Positions 57,574 through 64,000 of a DNA stretch of 64,000 bases are shown here, in pieces (positions within the stretch are counted from its first letter, which is position 1; the number at the start of each line of letters is the position of its first letter). Source of the stretch: Bradyrhizobium sp. SSBR45G (GTDB lineage Bacteria > Pseudomonadota > Alphaproteobacteria > Rhizobiales > Xanthobacteraceae); contig NZ_BSCT01000005.1 of assembly GCF_030159255.1 (NCBI RefSeq), positions 186,001-250,000 on the forward strand. Reading direction: 5' to 3'. The notes below the pieces were generated by a model. That model saw only the letters and a list, made by a program, of their open reading frames with translations, was not told where the DNA came from and ran no database searches. The translations under genes and the position numbers were made by a program.

Positions 57574-58878
57574 ATGACCGTCACAGATATCGCGAGCAGA
57601 ACCTATAATCACGGCTGGCGCCTCGATCCGATCGTGCGCAGCCTGCTCGATACCGATTTTTACAAGCTGCTGATGCTGCAGATGATTCGGGAGTTCTACC
57701 CGGATCAGAAGGTAACCTTCTCGGTCATCAACCGCACCCGGCGCGTGCGGCTCGGCGACGTCATCGACGAGGGCGAGCTGCGGGCGCAGCTCGATCATGC
57801 CCGCACCATCCGCTTCGCCAAGAAGGAGCTGATCTGGCTGGCCGGCAACACCTTCTACGGCAAGACCCACATGTTCTCGCCAGAGTTCATCGCCTGGCTC
57901 GCCAGTTTTCGCCTGCCCGAATACGAGCTCCACAAGGCCGACGGCCAGTACGAGTTGCATTTTCACGGGCCCTGGACCCACACCACGATGTGGGAGATTC
58001 CGGCGCTCGCCATCGTCAACGAGCTGCGCTCGCGCCAGGCCATGAAGGGGCAGGGCCGGTTCGCTCTCGACGTGCTGTTCGCCCGCGCCAAGGCCAAGCT
58101 GTGGGCCAAGGTCGAGCGGCTGCGCAAGCTGGATGGCTTGCGGCTGTCCGACTTCGGCACGCGGCGACGCCACGGCTTCCTGTGGCAGCGCTGGTGCGTC
58201 GAAGCCGTCAAGGAGGGCCTGGGGTCATCCTTCACCGGCACGTCGAACGTGCTGCTGGCGATGGACAATGATCTCGAGGCCATCGGCACCAACGCCCATG
58301 AGCTGCCGATGGTCGCGGCTGCGCTCGCCAAGGATGACGACGAGCTGCGCTTCGCGCCCTATCGCATTCTCGACCAGTGGCGGCAGACCTATGCCGGCAA
58401 CCTCCTGATCGCCCTGCCCGATGCGTTCGGCACCAAGGCCTTCCTGCGCGACGCGCCGGACTGGGTCGCCGACTGGACCGGCTTCCGCCCCGACAGCGCC
58501 CCGCCGATCGAAGCCGGCGAGGAGATCATCGCCTGGTGGAAATCCAAGGGGCGCGATCCCAAGCAGAAGCTGCTGGTGTTCTCCGACGCCATGGACGTCG
58601 AATCGATCGAGCAGATCCACCACCGCTTCTCCGACCGGGTGCGGCTGTCGTTCGGCTGGGGGACCAACCTCACCAACGATTTCGTCGGCTGCACGCCCGA
58701 CGGCTCGGTCGATCTCGACCCGATCTCGCTGGTCTGCAAGGTGACGGCGGTCGACGGCCGTCCCGCGGTGAAGCTGTCCGACAACCCGGAGAAGGCGACC
58801 GGCGACCCCGCCGAGATCGCCCGCTACTTGCGCGTGTTCGGCGATGCCGGCCGGGTGCGGACGCCCGTGATCGTGTGA
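57574..58878 (+). CDS. pncB: Nicotinate phosphoribosyltransferase
   Basis: PncB makes nicotinate mononucleotide from nicotinate and PRPP in NAD salvage. The 434-residue protein has [54 protein letters not shown] (with the autophosphorylated-region His nearby), [27 protein letters not shown] and the phosphate-binding [12 protein letters not shown]. Length matches alphaproteobacterial PncB. Start ATG 57574. Confidence 0.96.
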   Translation: MTVTDIASRTYNHGWRLDPIVRSLLDTDFYKLLMLQMIREFYPDQKVTFSVINRTRRVRLGDVIDEGELRAQLDHARTIRFAKKELIWLAGNTFYGKTHMFSPEFIAWLASFRLPEYELHKADGQYELHFHGPWTHTTMWEIPALAIVNELRSRQAMKGQGRFALDVLFARAKAKLWAKVERLRKLDGLRLSDFGTRRRHGFLWQRWCVEAVKEGLGSSFTGTSNVLLAMDNDLEAIGTNAHELPMVAAALAKDDDELRFAPYRILDQWRQTYAGNLLIALPDAFGTKAFLRDAPDWVADWTGFRPDSAPPIEAGEEIIAWWKSKGRDPKQKLLVFSDAMDVESIEQIHHRFSDRVRLSFGWGTNLTNDFVGCTPDGSVDLDPISLVCKVTAVDGRPAVKLSDNPEKATGDPAEIARYLRVFGDAGRVRTPVIV

Positions 58879-58881
58879 ATC

Positions 58882-58912
58882 ACGACGCACAATCCCTGTG
58901 CGTCGTCACCGA
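58882..58912 (+). terminator. Possible terminator after pncB
   Basis: ACGACGCAC/GTGCGTCGT, a 9-bp stem with a 7-base loop, directly follows the stop. The T-tract (CACCGATTCTTGTT) is weak, so activity is uncertain. Confidence 0.5.
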
Positions 58913-58989
58913 TTCTTGTTCCGGTTTTGTTCGACCTGCGGTAAAATCAGGGCGCGAGCACGCAAATCGGATAACAGGAGATCGGTGGC

Positions 58990-60450
58990 ATGCGTCGGGT
59001 GATCGGCCAAGTCAGACAATTGTTGTCGGCCGCCTTGTTGTCGGGACCGCTGTTGTCGGGCCCCCTCGTTTTCATCATCGCCATGCTCCTCGCCGCGGGA
59101 CCTGCCGCGGCCGACAAGCGCGTCGCCCTGGTGATCGGCAACTCGATCCATGAACGCGCCCCGCTGCTGGACGAGCCGGCAGCCGACGCGCGCCTGCTTG
59201 CCGACAGGCTCGCGCAGCTCGGCTTCACCCTGAGCGGCGGCGCTGCACAGATCGACCTCGACAAGAAGGGCTTTGACCGCGCGCTCGCCGAGTTCAAGGG
59301 CCGGATCGCCGATGCCGACCTGGCGCTGATCTACTACGCGGGCTACGGGCTGAACCTGAACGGCACCAACTACCTCGTTCCGGTCGACGCCGCGCCGACC
59401 GGCGCCGCCGACCTCGGGAGCGAGCTCCGCGACTTAAACGCGATCCTGCGCGAGCTTGACGGCCCGAGTGGTCGGCAGAACGTCATCATTCTCGATGCAT
59501 TCCGCTCCAACCCGTTCGCAACGCGCGGAATCGCCGGCCTGGCCGCGGGCCTGGTTCCGGCCAGCCTGCCCGCCCGCACCGTGATGTCCTTTGCTGCGCA
59601 GACCGGCACGACCGGACAGCGCGGCCCGAACGGTCATGGCCTGTTCACTTTCTCACTTGCAGAGGTGCTGCAGCAACCCGGCCAGCGCCTGATCGAGATC
59701 TTCAACCAGACCAACACGGCGGTGCAGCGCGCCACCAGCGGAGCGCAGCAGCCTGTCGTGATGTTCACGCTGCTGGACGGCGGCGCTCAGCTGAGCCCCA
59801 CCGCCTCGCAGCCGGCAGGCCCCGTCACCAGCCAGCGTCCAGCTGCTCCCCAGCCCCCGACGCGCGCCACGTCACCCCTCGCGCCGGATGCGCGCACCCC
59901 CGGGCTCGCCGTGCTCTATGATGAAGACCTCTCGGACCCCAAGGGGAAGCGCTACTCCGGTTCGGTGATCTGGCGAGCCGAGACCTTCAAGAGTGCGCAA
60001 ACGGGACGCACCATGACGGCGATCCGCGCCGACATCGACATTCCCGAGCGCAGGCTGAAAGCGAGCCTGCAGCTGCGGCCCAACGACGATCCCACCCTGC
60101 CGGCCAGTCACGTCGCCGAGCTCTCGTTCCAGCCGGCCCCCGAATTCGCCGGCGGCGGCGTCAGCAACGTGCCTGGAATCCTGATGAAGACGAATGAGCA
60201 GGCGCGCGGCACGCCACTGGCCGGACTCGCGGTCAAGGTGACCGAGGGCTCGTTCCTTGTCGGCTTCTCCAATGTCGATGCGGACCGCGCACGCAATGAA
60301 GAACTCCTCGCCGCTCGCGAGTGGCTCGACATTCCGATTGTCTATGCGAATCAGCGCCGCGGCATCCTGGCCATCGGCAAAGGTCCAAGCGGGGATCGCG
60401 TGTTTGCCGATGCGTTCGCCGCCTGGGGCAGATTCCAGCCCTCCCGCTGA
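58990..60450 (+). CDS. Exported pseudo-caspase (peptidase C14 fold, catalytic dyad lost)
   Basis: The 486-residue protein has a signal peptide (about residues 1-41) and a caspase-fold domain (residues 42-265): VALVIGNSIHERAPLLDEPAADA, LALIYYAGYGLNLNGTNYLVPVDA and NVIILDAFRSNPF. In active bacterial caspases these read YYAGHG and LDACRxN. Here His is Tyr119 and Cys is Phe171, so proteolysis should be impossible. A Pro/Ala/Gln linker follows, and then a C-terminal domain of about 190 residues (VLYDEDLSDPKGKRYSGSV..., NVPGILMK, AWGRF) of a type I recall from other Bradyrhizobium exported proteins. AGGAG lies 9 bases before ATG 58990. Confidence 0.9.
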   Translation: MRRVIGQVRQLLSAALLSGPLLSGPLVFIIAMLLAAGPAAADKRVALVIGNSIHERAPLLDEPAADARLLADRLAQLGFTLSGGAAQIDLDKKGFDRALAEFKGRIADADLALIYYAGYGLNLNGTNYLVPVDAAPTGAADLGSELRDLNAILRELDGPSGRQNVIILDAFRSNPFATRGIAGLAAGLVPASLPARTVMSFAAQTGTTGQRGPNGHGLFTFSLAEVLQQPGQRLIEIFNQTNTAVQRATSGAQQPVVMFTLLDGGAQLSPTASQPAGPVTSQRPAAPQPPTRATSPLAPDARTPGLAVLYDEDLSDPKGKRYSGSVIWRAETFKSAQTGRTMTAIRADIDIPERRLKASLQLRPNDDPTLPASHVAELSFQPAPEFAGGGVSNVPGILMKTNEQARGTPLAGLAVKVTEGSFLVGFSNVDADRARNEELLAAREWLDIPIVYANQRRGILAIGKGPSGDRVFADAFAAWGRFQPSR

Positions 60451-60503
60451 GCGGAAGGTCACATCATCGATCGGTCAGGTGATGAGTCACGTTGCAGAAA
60501 ATT

Positions 60504-60578
<75 letters not shown>

Positions 60579-60865
60579 ATCCGTGACGCCTGGGCAGCGT
60601 GGCCGCCAGCGACGGGCAGACCTATGCCAAATGCCGCGGACGAATGCAACAGGTCTGCGACAGGTTTCGTACGTCAGGGCCATTCAATTTTGGGTGTCGG
60701 AGGGGCTTAATCCGGGTCGAATCGGCCATTTGGCGGACCCTCGCCGGGCCGGATTGAAATTTCCCTGGCGACCGCCACTTAAAGCGGTGGAAACCGTGTA
60801 TTGAGGCGCGGCGGCGGCCGGTTCTCGGCGCGCTGTCCATCCCAGATTTTTCGGACGAGGACCTC

Positions 60866-61786
60866 GTGACCATTGTTGAGCAGGGCGGCGGAGCGACGCC
60901 GCAGGTGCCGGATCTGATCAAGGACACCACGACCCAGAGCTTCGTGAAGGACGTCATCGAGGAATCGAAGCGCCAGCCGGTCCTCATCGACTTCTGGGCG
61001 CCGTGGTGCGGACCGTGCAAGCAGCTGACCCCGATTCTGGAGAAGGCGGTCAAGGCCGCCAAGGGGAAGGTCAAGCTGGTCAAGATGAACATCGACGAGC
61101 ATCCGGCGATTCCGGGCCAGATGGGCATCCAGTCGATTCCCGCCGTGATCGCCTTCGTCGGCGGTCGGCCGGCAGACGGCTTCATGGGCGCAGTCCCGGA
61201 GAGCCAGGTCGCGGCCTTCATCGAGAAGGTCACGAAGGGCGTTCCCGGCATCGGTGAGCCCGACATCGCCGAGATCCTGAAAGAGGCCGAGGCCGTGCTG
61301 GCGGAAGGCGATCCCGCGGGCGCCGCGCAGATCTACGCCGAGGTGCTGTCGGTCGACGCCGCCAACATCCCCGCACTCGCCGGCCTCGCCAAGTGCTACG
61401 TCGAAACCGGCGCGGTCGAGCAGGCCAAGGAGACGCTGGCGCAGGTGCCGGAGGCCAAGCGCAACGATTCCGCGGTCTCAGCCGTCCAGGCCGCGATCGA
61501 TCTGGCCGAGCAGGCGCAGTCGCTCGGGCCGATCGGCGAGCTCGAACAGCAGGTCGCCGCCAATCCACTCGACCATCAGGCGCGTTTCGATCTGGCCATC
61601 GCACTGAACGCAGCGGGCAAGCGGTCGGAAGCCACCGACCACCTGCTCCAGATCGTGAAGCGCGACCGCAAATGGAACGAGGACGGGGCGCGCAAGCAGC
61701 TCGTGCAGTTCTTCGAGGCCTGGGGCGGTGCCGACGAGGCCACCGTCGAGGGCCGCAAACGGCTGTCGACGATCCTGTTTTCGTAA
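60866..61786 (+). CDS. Thioredoxin-TPR co-chaperone (YbbN/CnoX-like)
   Basis: The 306-residue protein has an N-terminal thioredoxin domain with an intact WCGPC site (C48, C51), QSIPAVIAF and a C-terminal set of TPR-like helices (AEAVLAEGDPAGAAQIYAEVL, ALAGLAKCYVETGAVEQAKETL, DHQARFDLAIALNAAGKRSEATDHLLQIVK). In the family it protects and hands substrates to DnaK or GroEL under stress. Redox-active Cys are kept here, as in many alphaproteobacteria. The start is GTG 60866 with GAGG upstream. The LON-domain gene follows by 49 bases. Confidence 0.93.
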   Translation: MTIVEQGGGATPQVPDLIKDTTTQSFVKDVIEESKRQPVLIDFWAPWCGPCKQLTPILEKAVKAAKGKVKLVKMNIDEHPAIPGQMGIQSIPAVIAFVGGRPADGFMGAVPESQVAAFIEKVTKGVPGIGEPDIAEILKEAEAVLAEGDPAGAAQIYAEVLSVDAANIPALAGLAKCYVETGAVEQAKETLAQVPEAKRNDSAVSAVQAAIDLAEQAQSLGPIGELEQQVAANPLDHQARFDLAIALNAAGKRSEATDHLLQIVKRDRKWNEDGARKQLVQFFEAWGGADEATVEGRKRLSTILFS

Positions 61787-61835
61787 CGGGGGCGCGGGGC
61801 TTCAGACACCAGTCTTAGCGGACACGAGGTATCGC

Positions 61836-62510
61836 ATGCCGATCAATGCCGAATATCGCGGTCCTGCCGATCTGCCGGAGGTCATACCGGTGTTTCCGCT
61901 CGCCGGCGCCCTGCTGCTGCCGCGCGGCCAAATGCCGCTGAACATCTTCGAGCCGCGCTACCTCGCGATGGTCGACGACGCGTTCCGCGACGGCCATCGG
62001 CTGATCGGCATGATCCAGCCTGACGTCACGCATTCCGCCAGCGAGGAGCGCCCGGTGCTGTTCAAGGTCGGCTGCGTCGGCCGTATCACGCAGCTCGCCG
62101 AATCCGGAGACGGCCGCTACATCCTCGAGCTGACCGGCGTCTCGCGTTTCAGGGTGGTCGAGGAAATGACGGTGCTGACGGTTTATCGCCAGTGCAAGGT
62201 CGACTATTTCCCCTTCATCGACGACTTCACCGCCCGCAAGGGAGAGAGTGCCGTGGACCGCGACGCGCTGCTTGCGGTGCTGACCGATTTCCTCAAGGCC
62301 AACAACCTGAAGGTCGACTGGGCAGGGATCGAGGCCGCGCCGAACGAGGCGCTGGTCAACGCGCTCGCGATGATGTCGCCCTACGGTCCCGCGGAAAAGC
62401 AGGCGATGCTCGAGGCACCGGACCTGAAGACCCGCGCCGAGATCCTGGTTGCGGTCACCGAGATGGATCTCGCCAAGAAGCGGACCTCGGGCGATCCGCC
62501 GCTGCAATAG
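61836..62510 (+). CDS. LON N-terminal-domain (substrate-binding) protein
   Basis: The 224-residue protein consists of the Lon substrate-binding (LON-N, PUA-like) domain alone: VIPVFPLAGALLLPRGQMPLNIFEPRYLAMVDDAF, GCVGRITQLAESGDGRYILELTGVSRFRV. There is no AAA+ or protease part. It may recognise damaged proteins, and its link to the thioredoxin-TPR co-chaperone gene suggests proteostasis. ATG 61836 has GAGG upstream. Its stop is directly adjacent to the stop of the convergent FTR1 gene (62510/62511). Confidence 0.93.
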   Translation: MPINAEYRGPADLPEVIPVFPLAGALLLPRGQMPLNIFEPRYLAMVDDAFRDGHRLIGMIQPDVTHSASEERPVLFKVGCVGRITQLAESGDGRYILELTGVSRFRVVEEMTVLTVYRQCKVDYFPFIDDFTARKGESAVDRDALLAVLTDFLKANNLKVDWAGIEAAPNEALVNALAMMSPYGPAEKQAMLEAPDLKTRAEILVAVTEMDLAKKRTSGDPPLQ

Positions 62511-63341
62511 TTACTCCGCGGCGACCGCCCGCGGCGGTGCCGACGTCGTGGTCAGACGCATCAAGGCGATCGTCGCCACGATGACCCCGACATAGACCGC
62601 GAGCTGCATGCCGGTCGGCTGATCCGTATAGCCGATCAACGCCTTCAAGGTCCGTCCAGCAAGACCTTTCTCCGGCAGAACCGCACTCGAATCCCACATC
62701 ACCTGATCGAACCAGGTCAGCCAGTTGGCGCGGGCGAGGAAGAACACCGCCTGCGCGGCCATTCCTGCCGACAGCAAGGTGATCAGAACGGTCGTGGTCC
62801 TGAACAGCGCGCGTGGCGGAATCCGCATCAGGCCGAGATAGGTCGCAAGGCAGACGGCGACCCCGAGCAGCAATCCGAGCACGCCGCCGCCGAGCAGCGC
62901 GCGGCCGCCGCCTTCATCCGAGGCCGCGACGCCATAGAGGAACAGCGCCACCTCGCTGCCCTCACGCAGCACCGCGATCGCGATCACCGTTGCCAGCGCC
63001 ACCAGCGGCTTGGCGCCTTCGGCGACCGCCTGGCCCATCGTCCGCAGCTCATTGGCCATCTCGCGGCCGTGCCGGGCCATCCAGACATTGTGCCACGTCA
63101 ACATGATCACGGCGGTCGACAGGATGGCTGCATTGAACACTTCCTGCCCCATGCCTTCGAACAGCTGCGTCAGCGTTCCCGCGAACGCCGCGACGACGCA
63201 CGCGCCGGCGAGGCCGGCAAACAGGCCTGCGCCGATCCAGCGCAGGCGGTGCGGGACCGCGCTGGTGACGGCCAACACGATGCCGACGATCAGGCCGGCT
63301 TCGAACACTTCGCGGAAGACGATGATGAGCGCGGCGAGCAT
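62511..63341 (-). CDS. FTR1-family high-affinity iron permease
   Basis: The 276-residue protein has seven predicted membrane helices and the two iron-binding REGLE-like motifs: REVFE (residues 10-14) and REGSE (126-130). It imports Fe3+ or Fe2+ after oxidation. It follows the cupredoxin gene by 10 bases and is probably co-transcribed. In Brucella, Bordetella and similar FtrABCD systems the same pair is found with a P19 protein and a polyferredoxin. No polyferredoxin (ftrD) gene follows here; a P19-type gene could lie beyond the right edge. I suggest ftrC as the counterpart but do not assign it. Confidence 0.92.
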   Translation of the reverse strand: MLAALIIVFREVFEAGLIVGIVLAVTSAVPHRLRWIGAGLFAGLAGACVVAAFAGTLTQLFEGMGQEVFNAAILSTAVIMLTWHNVWMARHGREMANELRTMGQAVAEGAKPLVALATVIAIAVLREGSEVALFLYGVAASDEGGGRALLGGGVLGLLLGVAVCLATYLGLMRIPPRALFRTTTVLITLLSAGMAAQAVFFLARANWLTWFDQVMWDSSAVLPEKGLAGRTLKALIGYTDQPTGMQLAVYVGVIVATIALMRLTTTSAPPRAVAAE

Positions 63342-63351
63342 GGGACTGGAC

Positions 63352-63699
63352 CTATTGAACGTTGACGAAGCCGCGGGCCTTTTCGTTGAAGTCGTTGTAG
63401 AACTCGTAACGACCCGACTTCATGGCCCGGACATTGAGGACGGCCTCGCTGTTGGCCGCGATGACCTTCTCGATCTTCAGCGTCTCGCTCTCGAACTCGA
63501 TCGCCTTGCTCTCCATGTTCTTGACGCGGATGGTCAGCGGCGCATCCGCGGGAACGGTGGGCTCCTTCGGATCGAATTGCCCGTTGGCATAAGTGAGGCA
63601 GATCTCGTTCGGCCCCCCAGCCTGCACCTGCGTCGCGATCAGCAGCATGCCAAGGCTGCCGCCCGCAACGATCATCTTCCGCACCAATTCGACCAACAT
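63352..63699 (-). CDS. Exported cupredoxin-like iron-uptake protein (FtrB/EfeO-N type)
   Basis: The 115-residue protein has a signal peptide (MIVAGGSLGMLLIATQVQA, cleavage about residue 27) and a cupredoxin-like domain: YANGQFDPKEPTVPADAPLTIRVKN, AIEFESETLKIEKVI and GRYEFYNDFNEKARG. This block is like the cupredoxin partner of FTR1 (FtrB) and EfeO N-domains. The H of the usual DFH.. is Asn in DFNEKARG. ATG 63699. A candidate Irr box lies 141 bases upstream. Confidence 0.88.
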   Translation of the reverse strand: MLVELVRKMIVAGGSLGMLLIATQVQAGGPNEICLTYANGQFDPKEPTVPADAPLTIRVKNMESKAIEFESETLKIEKVIAANSEAVLNVRAMKSGRYEFYNDFNEKARGFVNVQ

Positions 63700-64000
63700 C
63701 GATCAGTCCTCTCGTATTCAGACAAGCAAATCGGAGACTGGTAGACGACCGACTGGATCGAGATCGACGACGCCATACCCGTTCGCGACGACGAACAGCT
63801 AAGCGGCCCGCCGCCGGGTCTGCAAAGAGACTCCTTCTAAGTTGGAACCATTCTTTGCGAATGTGTCGCGGCAGTGGCGAGCGGTTGGCTGCCGGCAGCC
63901 CTTGGGCATCGTTTCGTTGCGAAGTTCGTCGGCTCGCCATCTCGCCGCCGCGGATTGCGGACTGTGACCGAGACTCGGCCGTTTGATTGCCGGCTGGAAG
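63700..64000. other. Upstream region of the iron-uptake pair, running to the window edge
   Basis: No gene with supporting signals is visible. The region contains the Irr-box-like site at 63841-63857 and probably the operon promoter. Beyond it the sequence is GC-rich without an ORF that I can support. Confidence 0.5.
63841..63857 (-). promoter_or_regulatory. Candidate Irr/ICE box upstream of iron-uptake genes
   Basis: The minus strand reads CAAAGAATGGTTCCAAC. Against the rhizobial iron control element consensus TTTRGAAYNRTTCYAAA (recalled), the 13-base core RGAAYNRTTCYAA matches fully and the outer bases do not. The location before an FTR1 system fits Irr regulation. Confidence 0.5.

Noticed and set aside
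60579..60865. Possible further RNA gene between tRNA-Gly and the thioredoxin gene
   Set aside because: No cloverleaf or strong conserved fold is visible; the stretch is most likely the promoter and leader of the thioredoxin-TPR gene.

Overview
The window is high-GC DNA with the gene content and small-repeat content of a Bradyrhizobium-type alphaproteobacterium (Nitrobacteraceae: Bradyrhizobium, Rhodopseudomonas, Nitrobacter). The placement is an inference. It rests on the ffh-rpsP-rimM-trmD-rplS-leuC-leuD order, the rsmB-heparinase-purH order, and many intergenic palindromes of the kind that give 'RESGDP' protein tails in these genomes. I see no phage, insertion sequence, plasmid function, CRISPR array or rRNA operon, so this looks like chromosomal core with a few accessory patches.

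Layout. 1-5 kb: mtaB (cut by the left edge) and dapF on the minus strand, two exported proteins (GyrI-like and SIMPL), and a metallo-beta-lactamase-fold hydrolase. 5-9.5 kb: the SRP and ribosome-maturation cluster ffh, rpsP, rimM, trmD, rplS, with a different palindromic repeat in three of its four gaps and a clear terminator after rplS. 9.8-15 kb: leuC and leuD, separated by four small exported proteins on the minus strand (two very His-rich) and a mini-zincin protease. 15-21.9 kb: a glycosyltransferase, a DUF6455-like protein, an anchored cytochrome c, a CitE-like lyase, beta-carbonic anhydrase, a UPF0114 membrane protein, asd, and two envelope proteins of unknown role. 22-28.5 kb: about 1 kb of repeats, a ribose-type sugar ABC transporter flanked by two copies of one composite repeat, and leuB. 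28.7-34.4 kb: an MFS transporter, a Tat-exported molybdenum oxidoreductase with a b-type cytochrome partner, a fasciclin protein and topoisomerase IB. 34.7-43 kb: acs, an L,D-transpeptidase, a DUF1674 (SDHAF4-like) protein, rsmB, a heparinase-like protein and purH. 43-53.6 kb: transporters (UMF1-type MFS, MATE), gamma-glutamyltransferase, a serine hydrolase, a GST, DUF2239, an HCCA-isomerase-like protein, an atypical SDR and a PanE-like reductase. 53.7-60.5 kb: a PQQ-type dehydrogenase with a diheme cytochrome c, an amidase, pncB and a caspase-fold protein without its catalytic dyad. 60.5-64 kb: tRNA-Gly(GCC), a thioredoxin-TPR co-chaperone, a LON-N-domain protein, and a cupredoxin/FTR1 iron-uptake pair with an Irr-box-like site upstream.

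Functional links. leuB, leuC and leuD encode two of the committed leucine-biosynthesis enzymes but lie in three places. asd and dapF serve the diaminopimelate/lysine branch. ffh to rplS is a translation and protein-targeting unit. The cytochromes, the PQQ dehydrogenase and the molybdenum enzyme are periplasmic redox modules. The observations most worth following are the pseudo-caspase, the His-rich secreted cluster with shared tandem 11-bp operator-like repeats, and the invasion of the ribosome-maturation operon by repeats that supply the rimM stop region and probably its ribosome binding site.
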